Below are positions 54,877 through 64,000 of a stretch of DNA of 64,000 nucleotides, in pieces. The translations under genes were made by a program, and so were the position numbers. The DNA comes from Tranzscheliella williamsii (lineage: Eukaryota; Basidiomycota; Ustilaginomycetes; Ustilaginales; Ustilaginaceae). Numbering within the stretch: position 1 is the first letter of the stretch; every line of letters begins with the position of its first letter. Where the stretch lies: contig JALBYF010000017.1 in the NCBI GenBank assembly GCA_023212725.1, forward strand, positions 1 to 64,000, read 5' to 3'. The notes under the pieces are model-generated. The model worked only from the letters and a program-made list of their open reading frames with translations. It made no database searches and was not told where the DNA came from.

Positions 54877-57800
54877 CTAAGGAGCTGGCGTCTGTCCGAC
54901 GTCCATCTTCTCGTACAGATTGCGGAAGACGCGCAGATGGAAGCCTGCTACTTTCGCGATCCGGTCCGACAAAAGCCGTATCTCGGCTGCAAACGGGTCG
55001 AGGCCCGCCCGGGCGAGCGTAGCTTCCCACGGGCCGTGAGTCGGCGCTCCTCGGTTTGAGCCCTTGGGCAGGTTCGCAGCGACGCTATTGTGGCTGTCAA
55101 TCCCCGTCTTGACCCGCTTCGGAGCCATATCATCACAGCCATGGTGTGCCGCCGCCTTCACAGCTTGCATCCTCTTCTGCCTGTGTTGATCATGATCTTC
55201 CTCGCCGGAGGCTGGCGCGGCGACCGAGCTAGCCAACGCAGGCTCGGCGCCTCGGATTCTTCCAGACAGCAAGCTCAGCACCACCTCTCGCAAGCGGTTC
55301 TGGCAGAGCTTGTGAAGCGCGGATCCGCTGCGCAAATTCGAGTCCATCCAAGAGCTGAGGAGCTTCTGTGTGTTCTGTGACGGGGCGGCGGGTTTCACCT
55401 TGGTAGTGTCGCTGACTCCCTGTCGAGCCGCCTCACGCACGGCAGATGCCCGAGCTGCAATTTGGAGCAGGACGTTTTGCATCGCTTGTCTCCAGCGCGG
55501 ATGGTCCAGCTTGGCAGTTCCACCGGCGCTGCCCAGGAAGGCTTTACCGTCAAAGGCAGGCGACGCTTTACCATGTCCGCTGATGGGGACAGAGTTGTTG
55601 GACGAGCTCGTCAGGCATAGATTGGCGTCGTTCAGCAGACACCAGATCTCGCCCTTCACCGCTTTGAGCTGATTCTGCGCAATGACGCCAGCAGAGTTGG
55701 GGACCGGTCCCGCGTCATCTAGCGGTGAGCGGCATAGCTGCCTGAACATCAGCAGAAGCATATACACGATGGTGAGGTCCGTGACGTCGTTATGGAATGT
55801 CATCATGCGATACGCGTCAAATTGGAACGTCTCGGGGTATCTAGAGGCGAATGTGTTGTTCAAAGAAGACGATGAGGGCGAGGCAAAGTTGGCCGTCGGT
55901 GACAGGAGGGTCGTCGCCCCTGGAATGTCGAAAATAAGCTGTAACATTCCCTCATTGAAACCCTGGGCCACCAGTTCCGTTTTGGAACGCGGGGCAGTAC
56001 GATCCACTCTGCCGATCGATCGTCGGAACCAAGCTGATGTCTTGTCGAGAGCCATCTTGCCTTGCTCGATTTGATCTTTGAACCATCGGATTTCGAAATC
56101 CACCGCAGTCTCGATCAGATACGGCCTGGTGGAGCGTAGCTGATGGTTGGCGATGTCGAGCTTCATCAATTCCAATATCTCGAAGCAAAGGCGCAATCCC
56201 TTGCCTATGTCATTCCCAACGCACACCACCTCAACCATCCTTTCGATGGCTTCATCCCTCATGGGTGCGCAGTGCAGCTTGAGTATGGAGCCCATAAAAG
56301 AGATAAGCCCAGGAACATCCAACACACCGTGCTTCAGCTCTTGCGAGATGAGGTGGGGGTCTAGGGTCTGCGCTATAAGCTGATGATGGGTGTTTGCCCA
56401 CGCGGGCCCGGACGTTAAGGTGTTGGCCGGACCCCGGCCAGAGGCTGGCGAGCCCAATCGGTATGCTGTCCCCTTTGCGGAATGTAGTTCTCCGTTTTCC
56501 GGCGTAGTCGCGGGAAGAGGTGGAACATCTAATCCTGCAGCAGCTTCGACCGGAAAGTTGGAAGGTAAGATAGAAAGGCAGATGGCACGCAGCTCCTGAA
56601 CAAGGAGTGGAATCCTGGATGGTAGACGCGACTGATTGGTTGACCGTTGAGCTGGCGAGACGCAATTCTCAACTTTCGAGGTAGAGCTCGCAACCGCTGA
56701 AGGTGCCTTCGGGTGGCAAATGCACGGAAGCAGTCGGGCTTGCTCAAAGGCGGTACACGTGCATCCCAACTCGATCTCCCTGACAATGGCAGTCCAGTAG
56801 CGTTCGCCGGCTTCGCGCTTGCGTCGGCCGCGTTCCCCATCGAAGTTGGGCCGGAACTGGACATTGGGATCGAAGACCACATCGTGCCTCAACTGCGGAT
56901 TCTTCAGGATCTCGAACAAATCGAGTTCACGCAAAGTTTGCCGAGTAATAGGTGGGTGCAAGGCAGGTGTGAATGCATGTCGTGAACGCGCGCTTGTAGA
57001 TGCGCGAGGGAAATGAGCAGTCCGAAGGAAGCCACTCCTGGACAGCCGATAATCGAACTCGGGCCGGGTACTGGTGGAAGCATCTCGGCCCGAACGGGTT
57101 TGAGCGCAGATGTGGCTAATCCAATGCGACGGCATGATCAGTCGATGTTGGGCCTGTACCAACAAGTCCAAGGTTGCTCGCGCCCGAAGGTTAGGGACGC
57201 TCTGGGCTCTGCGAAGTCGCGGTGCACGCCTTAGAGAGGAGGCTGAATGAATTCGTGAAGATTCTGGTGAAGAAACTGGCGGCAGAGTTTTGCTGTTCTT
57301 GATACCAATAAGCGGAACTTTCACACTGAAGGACCGCAGAGCTTGTGCTTCCCCAACGCCGTCATGCGACGGGTGAGTCGGTTGGTTTGTGTTGCAAAGC
57401 TCAGACGATTTGATTGCGTTCTGGCGGTCTCGAGCCATCTCTTCCTTCGTCGTGATCGGAAACACGGGGCCTGCTGGATCAGCAACGTGATACTGCAAGG
57501 GTTTGTCGTCATGTCGGCGATCCAGCGACGTGATACTTGTGCCATTATGACATGCTTCTGCTTTTTCGGTTTCCTTACCAGCGGTGCTGATGCTGTGAAG
57601 CGCCCCATTCCCATCCTTGGACGACTGGGTGGGCTCAACACCAACCAGACTCAATTCCAACTTTCGACGTTTCAACGGCGGTACTGGTTGTAGCTGAAAG
57701 CCTTGCTCGGTCCCTTTGTCACTATAAAGTGCATTGAGCTGGGGCCCTTGGCTTGGTAGATCGCAGGCCTGCACTGACGCCGTCCTAGACCAACAATGGG

Positions 57801-58728
57801 GCGAAGTGCGCGCTGCATTATCCAGAGACGACTTCACTGAGCCCGTTGACAGTGCCGAAGACTGGGCGGGTGAGGTCGAGAGCATAGAAACTGTCGCACT
57901 GGAAGTAGAAATCCCGGCCTCCGGCGAATGAGTGCTGCGCTGAGTATTTGAGGCACTGCCGTGCTGTAAGTGGGGAGAGGGCGTTTGGTAGTAGAACGAT
58001 CCGAAAGAGGGCGAAGGAGAGATTCGACGCTCTGGAGTGCCATGTCCTATAAAAATCGGCTGGGATGAGGCAGCGTCGCTTTCAGGTGCCGGTGCATTGG
58101 CTGGGTTGGCTTCAACGTTGGCGTGTGAGGTGCTGTTCGCGTCAGGGTGGTTGCTTCCTCTTGCCTGTCGGTGAAGTGTTTGCTCGTGCTCACAGCTAGA
58201 TTCGGCTATTGAATGTTGCTGTGCACTCCGCCTGGAAATGTGCTGTGAAGAGGCTGCGACAGGAACGACAAGGCAAGCGGCCGAGCTCCTAGGATCACGA
58301 CGGTCTTCGGTTGCAGCAGGATAGTCGAAATCACCAAAGGCCCTATGGCATCGTCGCTCCTGCAGCTCGTGGATATGGGAATGAGGGTTCGGGACATTGT
58401 TCTCACTGACGCTGTCAACCTGGCCGGCCAGAGGCCTGGGAGCCTCAGCACTGTCGAGCGTGCTTCGAGAACTGCTGGCAACCTGCGACTGTGCCGAAAT
58501 GGTATGCTGCAGATTCGCTTCGAGCTCGTCCACGGTATGCTCGCCAGACATCGGCGAAGAGACTGCGTGAGGGCCGAGGTTCGGAGAAGAGCCGAAGGCT
58601 GTGGTCGAAAGCTTGCGCTTGCCGGCCCTGGCTGACGTCGAGACAGGGGCTGAGCTTGCACCAATAGAAGGAGATCGTCGAATGCGGAAGGTAGGCGGAT
58701 CGTCCGCTGAAGTATCCATTGTCGGCAT
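54877..58728 (-). CDS. SOK1: Sok1/Tcp11-family protein
   Basis: Single exon. The open frame begins right after a stop with a GTG at 58800; the first ATG is at 58728 (MPTMDTS), giving 1283 residues, and a second ATG lies three codons on. The first 550 residues are Ser-rich and disordered. The Tcp11 domain follows: LFEILKNPQLRHDVVFDPN, FRPNFDGERGRRKREAGERYW, a Cys-rich patch GCTCTAFEQARLLPCIC, ELKHGVLDVPGLISFMG, LKLHCAPMRDEAIERMV, RPYLIETAVDFEIRWF and a helical C-terminus with LTIVYMLLLMFRQL. Yeast Sok1, when overproduced, rescues loss of protein kinase A; animal Tcp11 acts in sperm cAMP signalling. A link to cAMP signalling is likely but the biochemical activity is not known. An extra 5' exon cannot be excluded. 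Confidence 0.9.
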   Translation of the reverse strand: MPTMDTSADDPPTFRIRRSPSIGASSAPVSTSARAGKRKLSTTAFGSSPNLGPHAVSSPMSGEHTVDELEANLQHTISAQSQVASSSRSTLDSAEAPRPLAGQVDSVSENNVPNPHSHIHELQERRCHRAFGDFDYPAATEDRRDPRSSAACLVVPVAASSQHISRRSAQQHSIAESSCEHEQTLHRQARGSNHPDANSTSHANVEANPANAPAPESDAASSQPIFIGHGTPERRISPSPSFGSFYYQTPSPHLQHGSASNTQRSTHSPEAGISTSSATVSMLSTSPAQSSALSTGSVKSSLDNAARTSPHCWSRTASVQACDLPSQGPQLNALYSDKGTEQGFQLQPVPPLKRRKLELSLVGVEPTQSSKDGNGALHSISTAGKETEKAEACHNGTSITSLDRRHDDKPLQYHVADPAGPVFPITTKEEMARDRQNAIKSSELCNTNQPTHPSHDGVGEAQALRSFSVKVPLIGIKNSKTLPPVSSPESSRIHSASSLRRAPRLRRAQSVPNLRARATLDLLVQAQHRLIMPSHWISHICAQTRSGRDASTSTRPEFDYRLSRSGFLRTAHFPRASTSARSRHAFTPALHPPITRQTLRELDLFEILKNPQLRHDVVFDPNVQFRPNFDGERGRRKREAGERYWTAIVREIELGCTCTAFEQARLLPCICHPKAPSAVASSTSKVENCVSPAQRSTNQSRLPSRIPLLVQELRAICLSILPSNFPVEAAAGLDVPPLPATTPENGELHSAKGTAYRLGSPASGRGPANTLTSGPAWANTHHQLIAQTLDPHLISQELKHGVLDVPGLISFMGSILKLHCAPMRDEAIERMVEVVCVGNDIGKGLRLCFEILELMKLDIANHQLRSTRPYLIETAVDFEIRWFKDQIEQGKMALDKTSAWFRRSIGRVDRTAPRSKTELVAQGFNEGMLQLIFDIPGATTLLSPTANFASPSSSSLNNTFASRYPETFQFDAYRMMTFHNDVTDLTIVYMLLLMFRQLCRSPLDDAGPVPNSAGVIAQNQLKAVKGEIWCLLNDANLCLTSSSNNSVPISGHGKASPAFDGKAFLGSAGGTAKLDHPRWRQAMQNVLLQIAARASAVREAARQGVSDTTKVKPAAPSQNTQKLLSSWMDSNLRSGSALHKLCQNRLREVVLSLLSGRIRGAEPALASSVAAPASGEEDHDQHRQKRMQAVKAAAHHGCDDMAPKRVKTGIDSHNSVAANLPKGSNRGAPTHGPWEATLARAGLDPFAAEIRLLSDRIAKVAGFHLRVFRNLYEKMDVGQTPAP

Positions 58729-59310
58729 GCGCGCGATGTATATCACCGTGCAGTCGGAAGATGCGAGGATCTTGTATCCAAGGGGTGGGATAGGAGGCAC
58801 TCAAGTATACGCAGACAAGGTTCGTTTTCGGGACCTCAAGCCCACTCAATACACTTCATAGAAAGCGAGGCGACTCGTGCAGGCACGCCGGCGGAGTGGC
58901 CCACCAGACGTCGATGGGCTAGGGAACGATCAATACCAAGGCCCTGACGCGAATGTTCCAAATCCGGCAATGGGAAGACGGAACGCAGGTGTCTACGTGC
59001 TGCTGAAAGCCGTTTCCTTGGTATGGTGTAGTCGAACGGAGGCTGGTGGCGGCCGACGCGAGATTGTGTGATGGACGGCAAGGAGGTAGAAACGTTCGGC
59101 GAAAGCGGTGTTCGCTGAGCAACGTGGGAAATAAGATGATTGCGGCTGACAATGTCGTCGAGGATGGGGATCAAATAAGGGGCTGGTGAGGAGGAGTGGG
59201 CACCCAACGGAGGCGGAACGGTGCCTCAATGTGAGTAAACGCAGCCAGCAGACTAAGCTCAGTGCAAGGCGTTCACAGGACCGGCTAGCTGTGTGTGGTA
59301 GGACCCTCAG

Positions 59311-59490
59311 TCACAATCCCAATCACAATGACCGGCACGACCAACGGCCAAACTGCTAAACTGCGTATGGAGCAAGTGAAACATAACGAATTTTGATGCG
59401 AGAGCAGCGTGGCTACCGAAGGGCGAGACATAAACGGAGTCCCATATTTCGCTTTCGCAATCGCAACGATAATCGCAATCACAATTGTGA
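59311..59490. repeat. Cluster of CACAATC/GCAATC motifs
   Basis: TCACAATCCCAATCACAATG at 59311-59330, and TTCGCAATCGCAACGATAAT continuing with CGCAATCACAATTG at about 59455-59486. The motif family is the same as in several other spacers of the window. Confidence 0.7.
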
Positions 59491-62312
59491 ATGTTCCGGT
59501 TCGCACTTCTGTGGCCACAGCTGTTAGGCCTGCCGGCAGCGAGGCCATCTTGACTGAGAAAGACAAGGGACTGGGTGGGGTCTCGACTGACTCGGCATGC
59601 CGACGCTGAGCGTGGAGCCAACAGCGCTGCCCATGCAGCCTCACTAGTCAGCATGCTACTTTACGAGATCCGTGTTGCATTCCAAAGGAAGCGATGCCAC
59701 TATGCGAATGCAAATGCGAAAGGTGGGAAATAGCAAGGCCGAGGGGCGCTGTGCAAGGCGTCAGATTGGAAAAGCGCTGAGCGGGACCAGGTACAGTATT
59801 GGACACAGAGTGGACTAGCGTCGTGGCATACGCCAGTTGCACATGATGGGCGGGGAAGCTCCCGAGAACGCTAGCTGCGTGCGTGCCAAGGGGCAATCAC
59901 AAATAGCTCGTCGGTGAGTCTCGTCGGTCAGCATCCCAACTACCAAGGAGACAGACAAAATGAAACGCCCCCATGATCCTCTCCCGCGATGAAACGGCTG
60001 CGGCCGACATCTTACCCTCTTTGGCTCTGTGACTGGGGATCAGTGAATGAAGGCAGCAGTTTGCGGACGCATGTTGGCTAGCTGCAAAATTTCTCATCAG
60101 CGAGGCGCGTGAGGCTGCACAGGCCTGAAACCGAAACCGGGGCGAGGACGAGGCCCTAATTTGGAAATCCTCGACGAAGGGCAATCAACGACGGATGGCG
60201 CGACGCAGATGTTGGTAAGCGTTGCGCAGTACTATGTCCTCACACTGTTGATGTACACAGTTATCCATACCTACATAAGTACATACATACGTACTTTGTA
60301 TGTAAAATAGCCAATCGTGAATGTCTTACGGCCAACCTTGCGAGTAGGCTTTGCGTGCGTCAGGGCGGCCAACGCCACGCGAGAAGCTGTTCGGTAAAGA
60401 ACGAAAGTGTAGCCGAAGTGGCTTGGTGCGGACCTTGAGAAGCAGAACAACCGTGGCGAGGAGGCAAGGCAGGGGCAAAGTAACGTCAACGCAAAGGAGC
60501 GGGCAAGCTGCGGTTTCGAACGATGACGACTCGTACGCTACCAACATGCTGGCGCGGTGCTGCCTTGCGTTTCATATCATGGCCGAGCAGCGGCAAATTG
60601 TTCAGGCGAGCGCTAGCGTGACCAAGTGCGTCGAGGCGCTTCTGATCTGGCTTAAATTGGATCGATCGGCTGCCTTTCGCTGACAAGCCCAGAAGGTTGA
60701 GCAGCCATCACGCGTTCTACAAAGCGAATTGGAACGCTTTACTTATAGTCGGTCAAGTCATCTGCCCTCGCACTCATTCCACGCTAACTGGCCCTAGGTG
60801 GATTTATGCGGACCGCAGGCGACCTCGTAGATCGGACTTACGTCGCCCAAGCCTCCATGCTACGACACAACTCCGACATCGGTCGGGTTTGCCTGTTGTC
60901 CTGGCTGCTTCGACCCTTCTCTACAGCGGCCTTGTGAAAGGGCAGCTTCGATGGTAAATGCCGGGGCGAGCCTCGGCTTCTTGACATTGCATCATCCCTG
61001 TTCGTACCAAGCCTTGGGCTGACTTTTTTCGAGGCTTGTGCGTTGCTTGACTGCGCGCGGGGCACGCTCTTCGCATCCATGTTGGAAGCGACCCCTATTC
61101 AAGAACGCGCGATTGGGAAGCCATACGTTGTTGCTTTCCTGGCCCAGGTAAACCAGCTCGTTCGGTTCGGCACTACGGGAGCGAAGCCGAGACACAAAGT
61201 CGCCTTCTGTGCTCCTTCTGTCGCTGAATCAGGTACCGACGTGTGGCCCGACCGGGAAAATGAGCACGGGACGACGATGCAGCGCAGAGGTGGGGGTACC
61301 ATTCCTTGAAAGCTGCCGAGCCGACTGACTGCCTCATTGGTTAGTCCCTTTGTCGCCAACGAAGTCCAGAACAGCGCAACGGAACTGATGCGGCACTTCC
61401 TTATCATGCTGATCTCAGTGCTGACCAAACTCAGCCAGGCTATACGAGCGCTGTTGTGAGGCAAGGACGAGTCCGCTGCTAGGAAGGCAGATTAATCCGT
61501 CATCTTGCGGTGTGTTGGACGTGACCTTGCTCGTACCTGGCTCAGGGCGCGTTGAGGCGTTGTGCTGTGCCTGCAAGTACGCCATTGTCTCACCTACCTA
61601 GTCCCATGCGGAACATTGCAATCCAAAAGAGCGTAGATTCGACCTACAATCACGATTGGAAGTGGACCTGCCCGGAAACCAGGAGCGGCTCAAGGACGCC
61701 CTGCGCATGGATGGACGCGCGGATGCTAGGCAGCGCTCATTGCTGTCGCCAGCGGACCGTGTCGTTTTCATTGCAATTCGGGAATCTGTCTAGGGAACGG
61801 CCTACCGGTGCGAAGCTCCGGCGTGTAGCTTCGGGTCGCCTAATTCCAAGTGGAAGTATGAAAGCATTGGGCGATACGGCTTGGCATGGTTGCAGCTGCG
61901 AAACAACGCCATGTCCCAGGCACCGCGCTTGCCACTCCGCCAGTTCCCATCATGCGCACTAAGCCCCTTTCGGCTCTGCAGCAGAGACAGGTTGACGGGA
62001 CGCGCTGGTATAGCTGTTTCTGTCCGCTCGCAGTCCGATACTACGGCTCGCATCGCGGATAGTCCCGGCCTCAGCACGGCGACTAGGCGTCTGGCTTTCT
62101 GACTTGTAGCGACACACGATTGCCGTATGACGATGACGCAACGTCGCTGCCGGGATTTGTTACAGGCACCCTTTCTTTCCACGTCCGCGTCTTCTCAGTT
62201 GTCTCAAGGAGCGGTGCTGTTCGGTGAATGTCCACGAGGTGGTCGTTCGACCTGGCGGGGCGCTATGCTCGTAAGCGCGGCGTCGAAGTACGCCCCAACG
62301 CAGGATACGGCG

Positions 62313-62346
62313 GCACCACTCCGTAGATGCATCTACGGAGTGGTGC
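62313..62346. repeat. Perfect 34-base palindrome
   Basis: The arm GCACCACTCCGTAGATG (62313-62329) is followed directly, with no spacer, by its exact reverse complement (62330-62346), centred on GATGCATC. It lies in the gene-poor region about 500 bases from the stop of the JmjC gene. Confidence 0.97.
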
Positions 62347-62844
62347 TGTCACGGCCCTCCTGACAAAGCGGTCTGCCAGCCGAGACACCTACGTATAGGG
62401 CCGATCCTGTCGCGCCGATTCGGGCAAGCAGCCCACGCTGACCGTTGCGAGACATCGGTCGACGGACCGCCCTCCTCCGCACCCAGCCGCCACCTCCACC
62501 GCGTTCAGCGCGCGAGGATGAGCATAATGCAGATTTCCATGCCGATACAGCCACGCCAGAAAGCATACGTCACGATGGGGCACGTCTGACAAAGGAGGCA
62601 TACCTCGGCGTCGCCTAGACATGCGACACTTGACCACCGTGGCGGAGCAGAAGCGGTAAGCAACTGCTCCGTGCGGCACTCTTATTGAAACGTAGATGGC
62701 AATGTGCCTTCCTCCAACAAGCTATGCACAAGCCCAGCTAGCTGTTCACGTGTATGAGCTCGGTGGATCGTCATTGGTTCACCACATCATATGCGCTGGC
62801 GCTACAACGAGGGGAGACAATGGCAGAGATGGCAGGTGCACAGT

Positions 62845-64000
62845 TCAGAACCACATCGACACAGAGAAACTCGGTGTGAGGCTGCGCAGCGAATGCCACC
62901 ATCCTGGAGGCATAAAGAGGAGGTCTCCTGGCTGCAGGATTGCGCTGGCCGCTGCATGCTGCAGTCCGGGCGGTAGAGACGAGACGGGGCCGAAGACGTC
63001 AATAGACGAGGTGTTCGCCATCATGGAATCCGCGATCGACGCGGCCTCCGTCTCTAGCTGCTGCGAGTGGTCGGGCCGAGCCGAGACATCGTCAAGCTCC
63101 GTAGGTCTGGCTGCGATAGATCCAAGGCGGTCGAAGGCGGGGGGCGCCACCCAGATCTCCTTAGATCCGACCACTTGAACAAAGCAGTTGTAGTATGGAT
63201 CATGATGAGCCGGCGATACTGTGCCAGGTGGCCCGATCCACAGATTGGTGATGACCCCATCCTCGACCTGCGGTGCTTCGTATGCAGGCCAATCGGGGTT
63301 CGCGCTGGGAGAGGAGAAAACGTAGTCTGGCAAACGAAAACCGCGTCGAAGCGCAGGAAACTGCCGTGTGAGATCGTGCTGCGCCATGTACAGCGTCGGC
63401 ATGGGCGGCTCGGATGCATCTGCTGTTGCTTGTGCCGGGCCATCCCAGCCGCAACGGTCGAGAAAGTCAGACCAGAGCATGATATCCTGTCCCCAATCGT
63501 CGTGGAGGTAGTTTGCCCCCACTTCCACGGGTACCACCCTACCTTCACCGGCCAAATCGAGAAGCGTTTGTTTTGAGGCCCAGCCAGTGCCACAGGTACG
63601 GGTGGACTGCAGGGCAGGCCACTCCTCCTGGCGTGCATAGCTGCGTACGATGAAGGGCTGGCTGCGAATCGAGTTCTCGTCGGAGCTGAGCTCGAAGAAG
63701 GCTGGCGCTTTTTCGTACTCAAATTCGCGTATCGATTGGCTTGCTGAAGCTTTCGGTGTGTGGATCTGTGTTCCTCCTTCATACCAGGAACTTTCTGCCT
63801 CTGAGAGTGCGAGTCTCGGCTTTTTGTGCGGCGGGTTTGGTCCGCTTTCGCCGACAGTATTCTGTACGCGCGTGGACGGCGGAAGTTGCTGTTGTAGAGC
63901 AAAGATAAGCTCGTGGCAGAGAGCCTCCCTTCCAGGACCACAGGCACCTGCGACGATCAAGACGAGGTCCAAGTCTCGAATGCATTCCCGATAGTTGAGG
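62845..64000 (-). CDS. JmjC-domain protein, JMJD5/KDM8-like (5' part outside window)
   Basis: The frame is open to the right edge: codons before the TTG at 63972 read LNYRECIRD, with no stop, so the N-terminus lies outside. About 385 residues are visible. Counting from that TTG, the JmjC core includes LYMAQHDL, LPDYVF, LWIGPPGTVSPAHHDPYYN with iron ligands His256 and Asp258, VQVVGSKEIWVAPP, and the last ligand His360 in FMPPGWWHSLRSL, ending SFSVSMWF. About 50 Ser/Asp-rich residues are inserted between the second and third ligands. These are Fe(II)/2-oxoglutarate oxygenases. The HHDPY and PPGWWH patterns match the JMJD5 group, which hydroxylates Arg side chains or has been linked to histone processing. 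The substrate here is unknown. Confidence 0.88.
   Translation of the reverse strand, partial: LNYRECIRDLDLVLIVAGACGPGREALCHELIFALQQQLPPSTRVQNTVGESGPNPPHKKPRLALSEAESSWYEGGTQIHTPKASASQSIREFEYEKAPAFFELSSDENSIRSQPFIVRSYARQEEWPALQSTRTCGTGWASKQTLLDLAGEGRVVPVEVGANYLHDDWGQDIMLWSDFLDRCGWDGPAQATADASEPPMPTLYMAQHDLTRQFPALRRGFRLPDYVFSSPSANPDWPAYEAPQVEDGVITNLWIGPPGTVSPAHHDPYYNCFVQVVGSKEIWVAPPAFDRLGSIAARPTELDDVSARPDHSQQLETEAASIADSMMANTSSIDVFGPVSSLPPGLQHAAASAILQPGDLLFMPPGWWHSLRSLTPSFSVSMWF

Larger units (their letters stand above)
58729..62844. other. 4.1 kb gene-poor region
   Basis: No convincing gene is found between the Sok1-like start and the JmjC gene stop. Open frames reach 136 codons (61552-61962) but are Arg/Ser/Cys-rich, overlap opposite frames and match no motif I know. 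Recognisable features are a CACAATC cluster (59311-59490), an AT-rich TACATAC stretch (60270-60310) and the perfect palindrome at 62313-62346. A non-coding RNA or a fast-evolving short gene could be hidden here. Confidence 0.5.

Noticed and set aside
58729..58800. GTG-initiated 24-residue extension of the Sok1-like protein
   Set aside because: Nuclear fungal genes normally start at ATG; the GTG directly follows an in-frame TGA and the first ATG is at 58728.
61552..62182. Overlapping 120-136-codon frames on both strands
   Set aside because: Opposite frames overlap, the composition is Arg/Ser/Cys-rich, and no start context, splice pattern or motif supports a gene.
1..64000. CRISPR arrays, prophage, integron or a secondary-metabolite cluster
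   Set aside because: No regularly spaced repeats, no phage or integrase genes other than the edge transposase, and no synthase-type enzymes were seen; gene content is eukaryotic housekeeping and signalling.

Overview
The window is nuclear DNA of a basidiomycete fungus, most likely a plant-pathogenic smut (Ustilaginales). The evidence is compact genes with few introns of about 80-280 bases, GC-rich coding sequence, a fungal phytochrome next to a secreted chorismate mutase of the Cmu1 type, and a Rho1 gene in the same cluster. From memory, not looked up, Ustilago maydis carries rho1, phy1 and cmu1 with nearly consecutive locus numbers, so the left part looks like conserved smut synteny. The species cannot be named from the sequence alone.

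Left part (1-20.5 kb): the 3' end of a Tc1/mariner-type transposase at the edge; a membrane-anchored aspartyl protease; RHO1 (three coding exons, one of 15 bases); a secreted, probably GPI-anchored protein of unknown function; a complete phytochrome hybrid histidine kinase; the Cmu1-like secreted chorismate mutase; a PQ-loop membrane protein; and a probable mitochondrial protein of unknown function.

Middle (20.7-46.4 kb): this segment is bracketed by two almost identical intron-containing tRNA-Phe(GAA) genes in opposite orientation. Between them lie a Hos3-type histone deacetylase, RIO1 kinase, an F-BAR/RhoGAP of the Rgd2/rga8 type, an Ert1-like zinc-cluster regulator with a PAS domain, an unrecognised protein, the phospholipid methyltransferase OPI3, protein kinase C (PKC1) and the ribosome-biogenesis GTPase BMS1.

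Right part (47-64 kb): an SREBP-type bHLH factor with two predicted membrane segments and a 19-residue polyglutamine tract; a Psr1-like phosphatase; a Sok1/Tcp11-family protein; about 4 kb without a convincing gene but with a perfect 34-base palindrome; and the C-terminal part of a JmjC-domain protein cut by the right edge.

Functionally, most genes are conserved housekeeping or signalling genes. RHO1, PKC1 and a RhoGAP belong to the same cell-wall/polarity network. SREBP and OPI3 both concern membrane lipids. The Cmu1-like protein is the clear host-interaction gene. I saw no CRISPR array, prophage, integron or obviously new multi-gene system. The items most worth following are the effector and its upstream palindromes, the microexon and splice-dependent ends, the palindrome in the gene-poor region, and the unrecognised secreted and orphan proteins.
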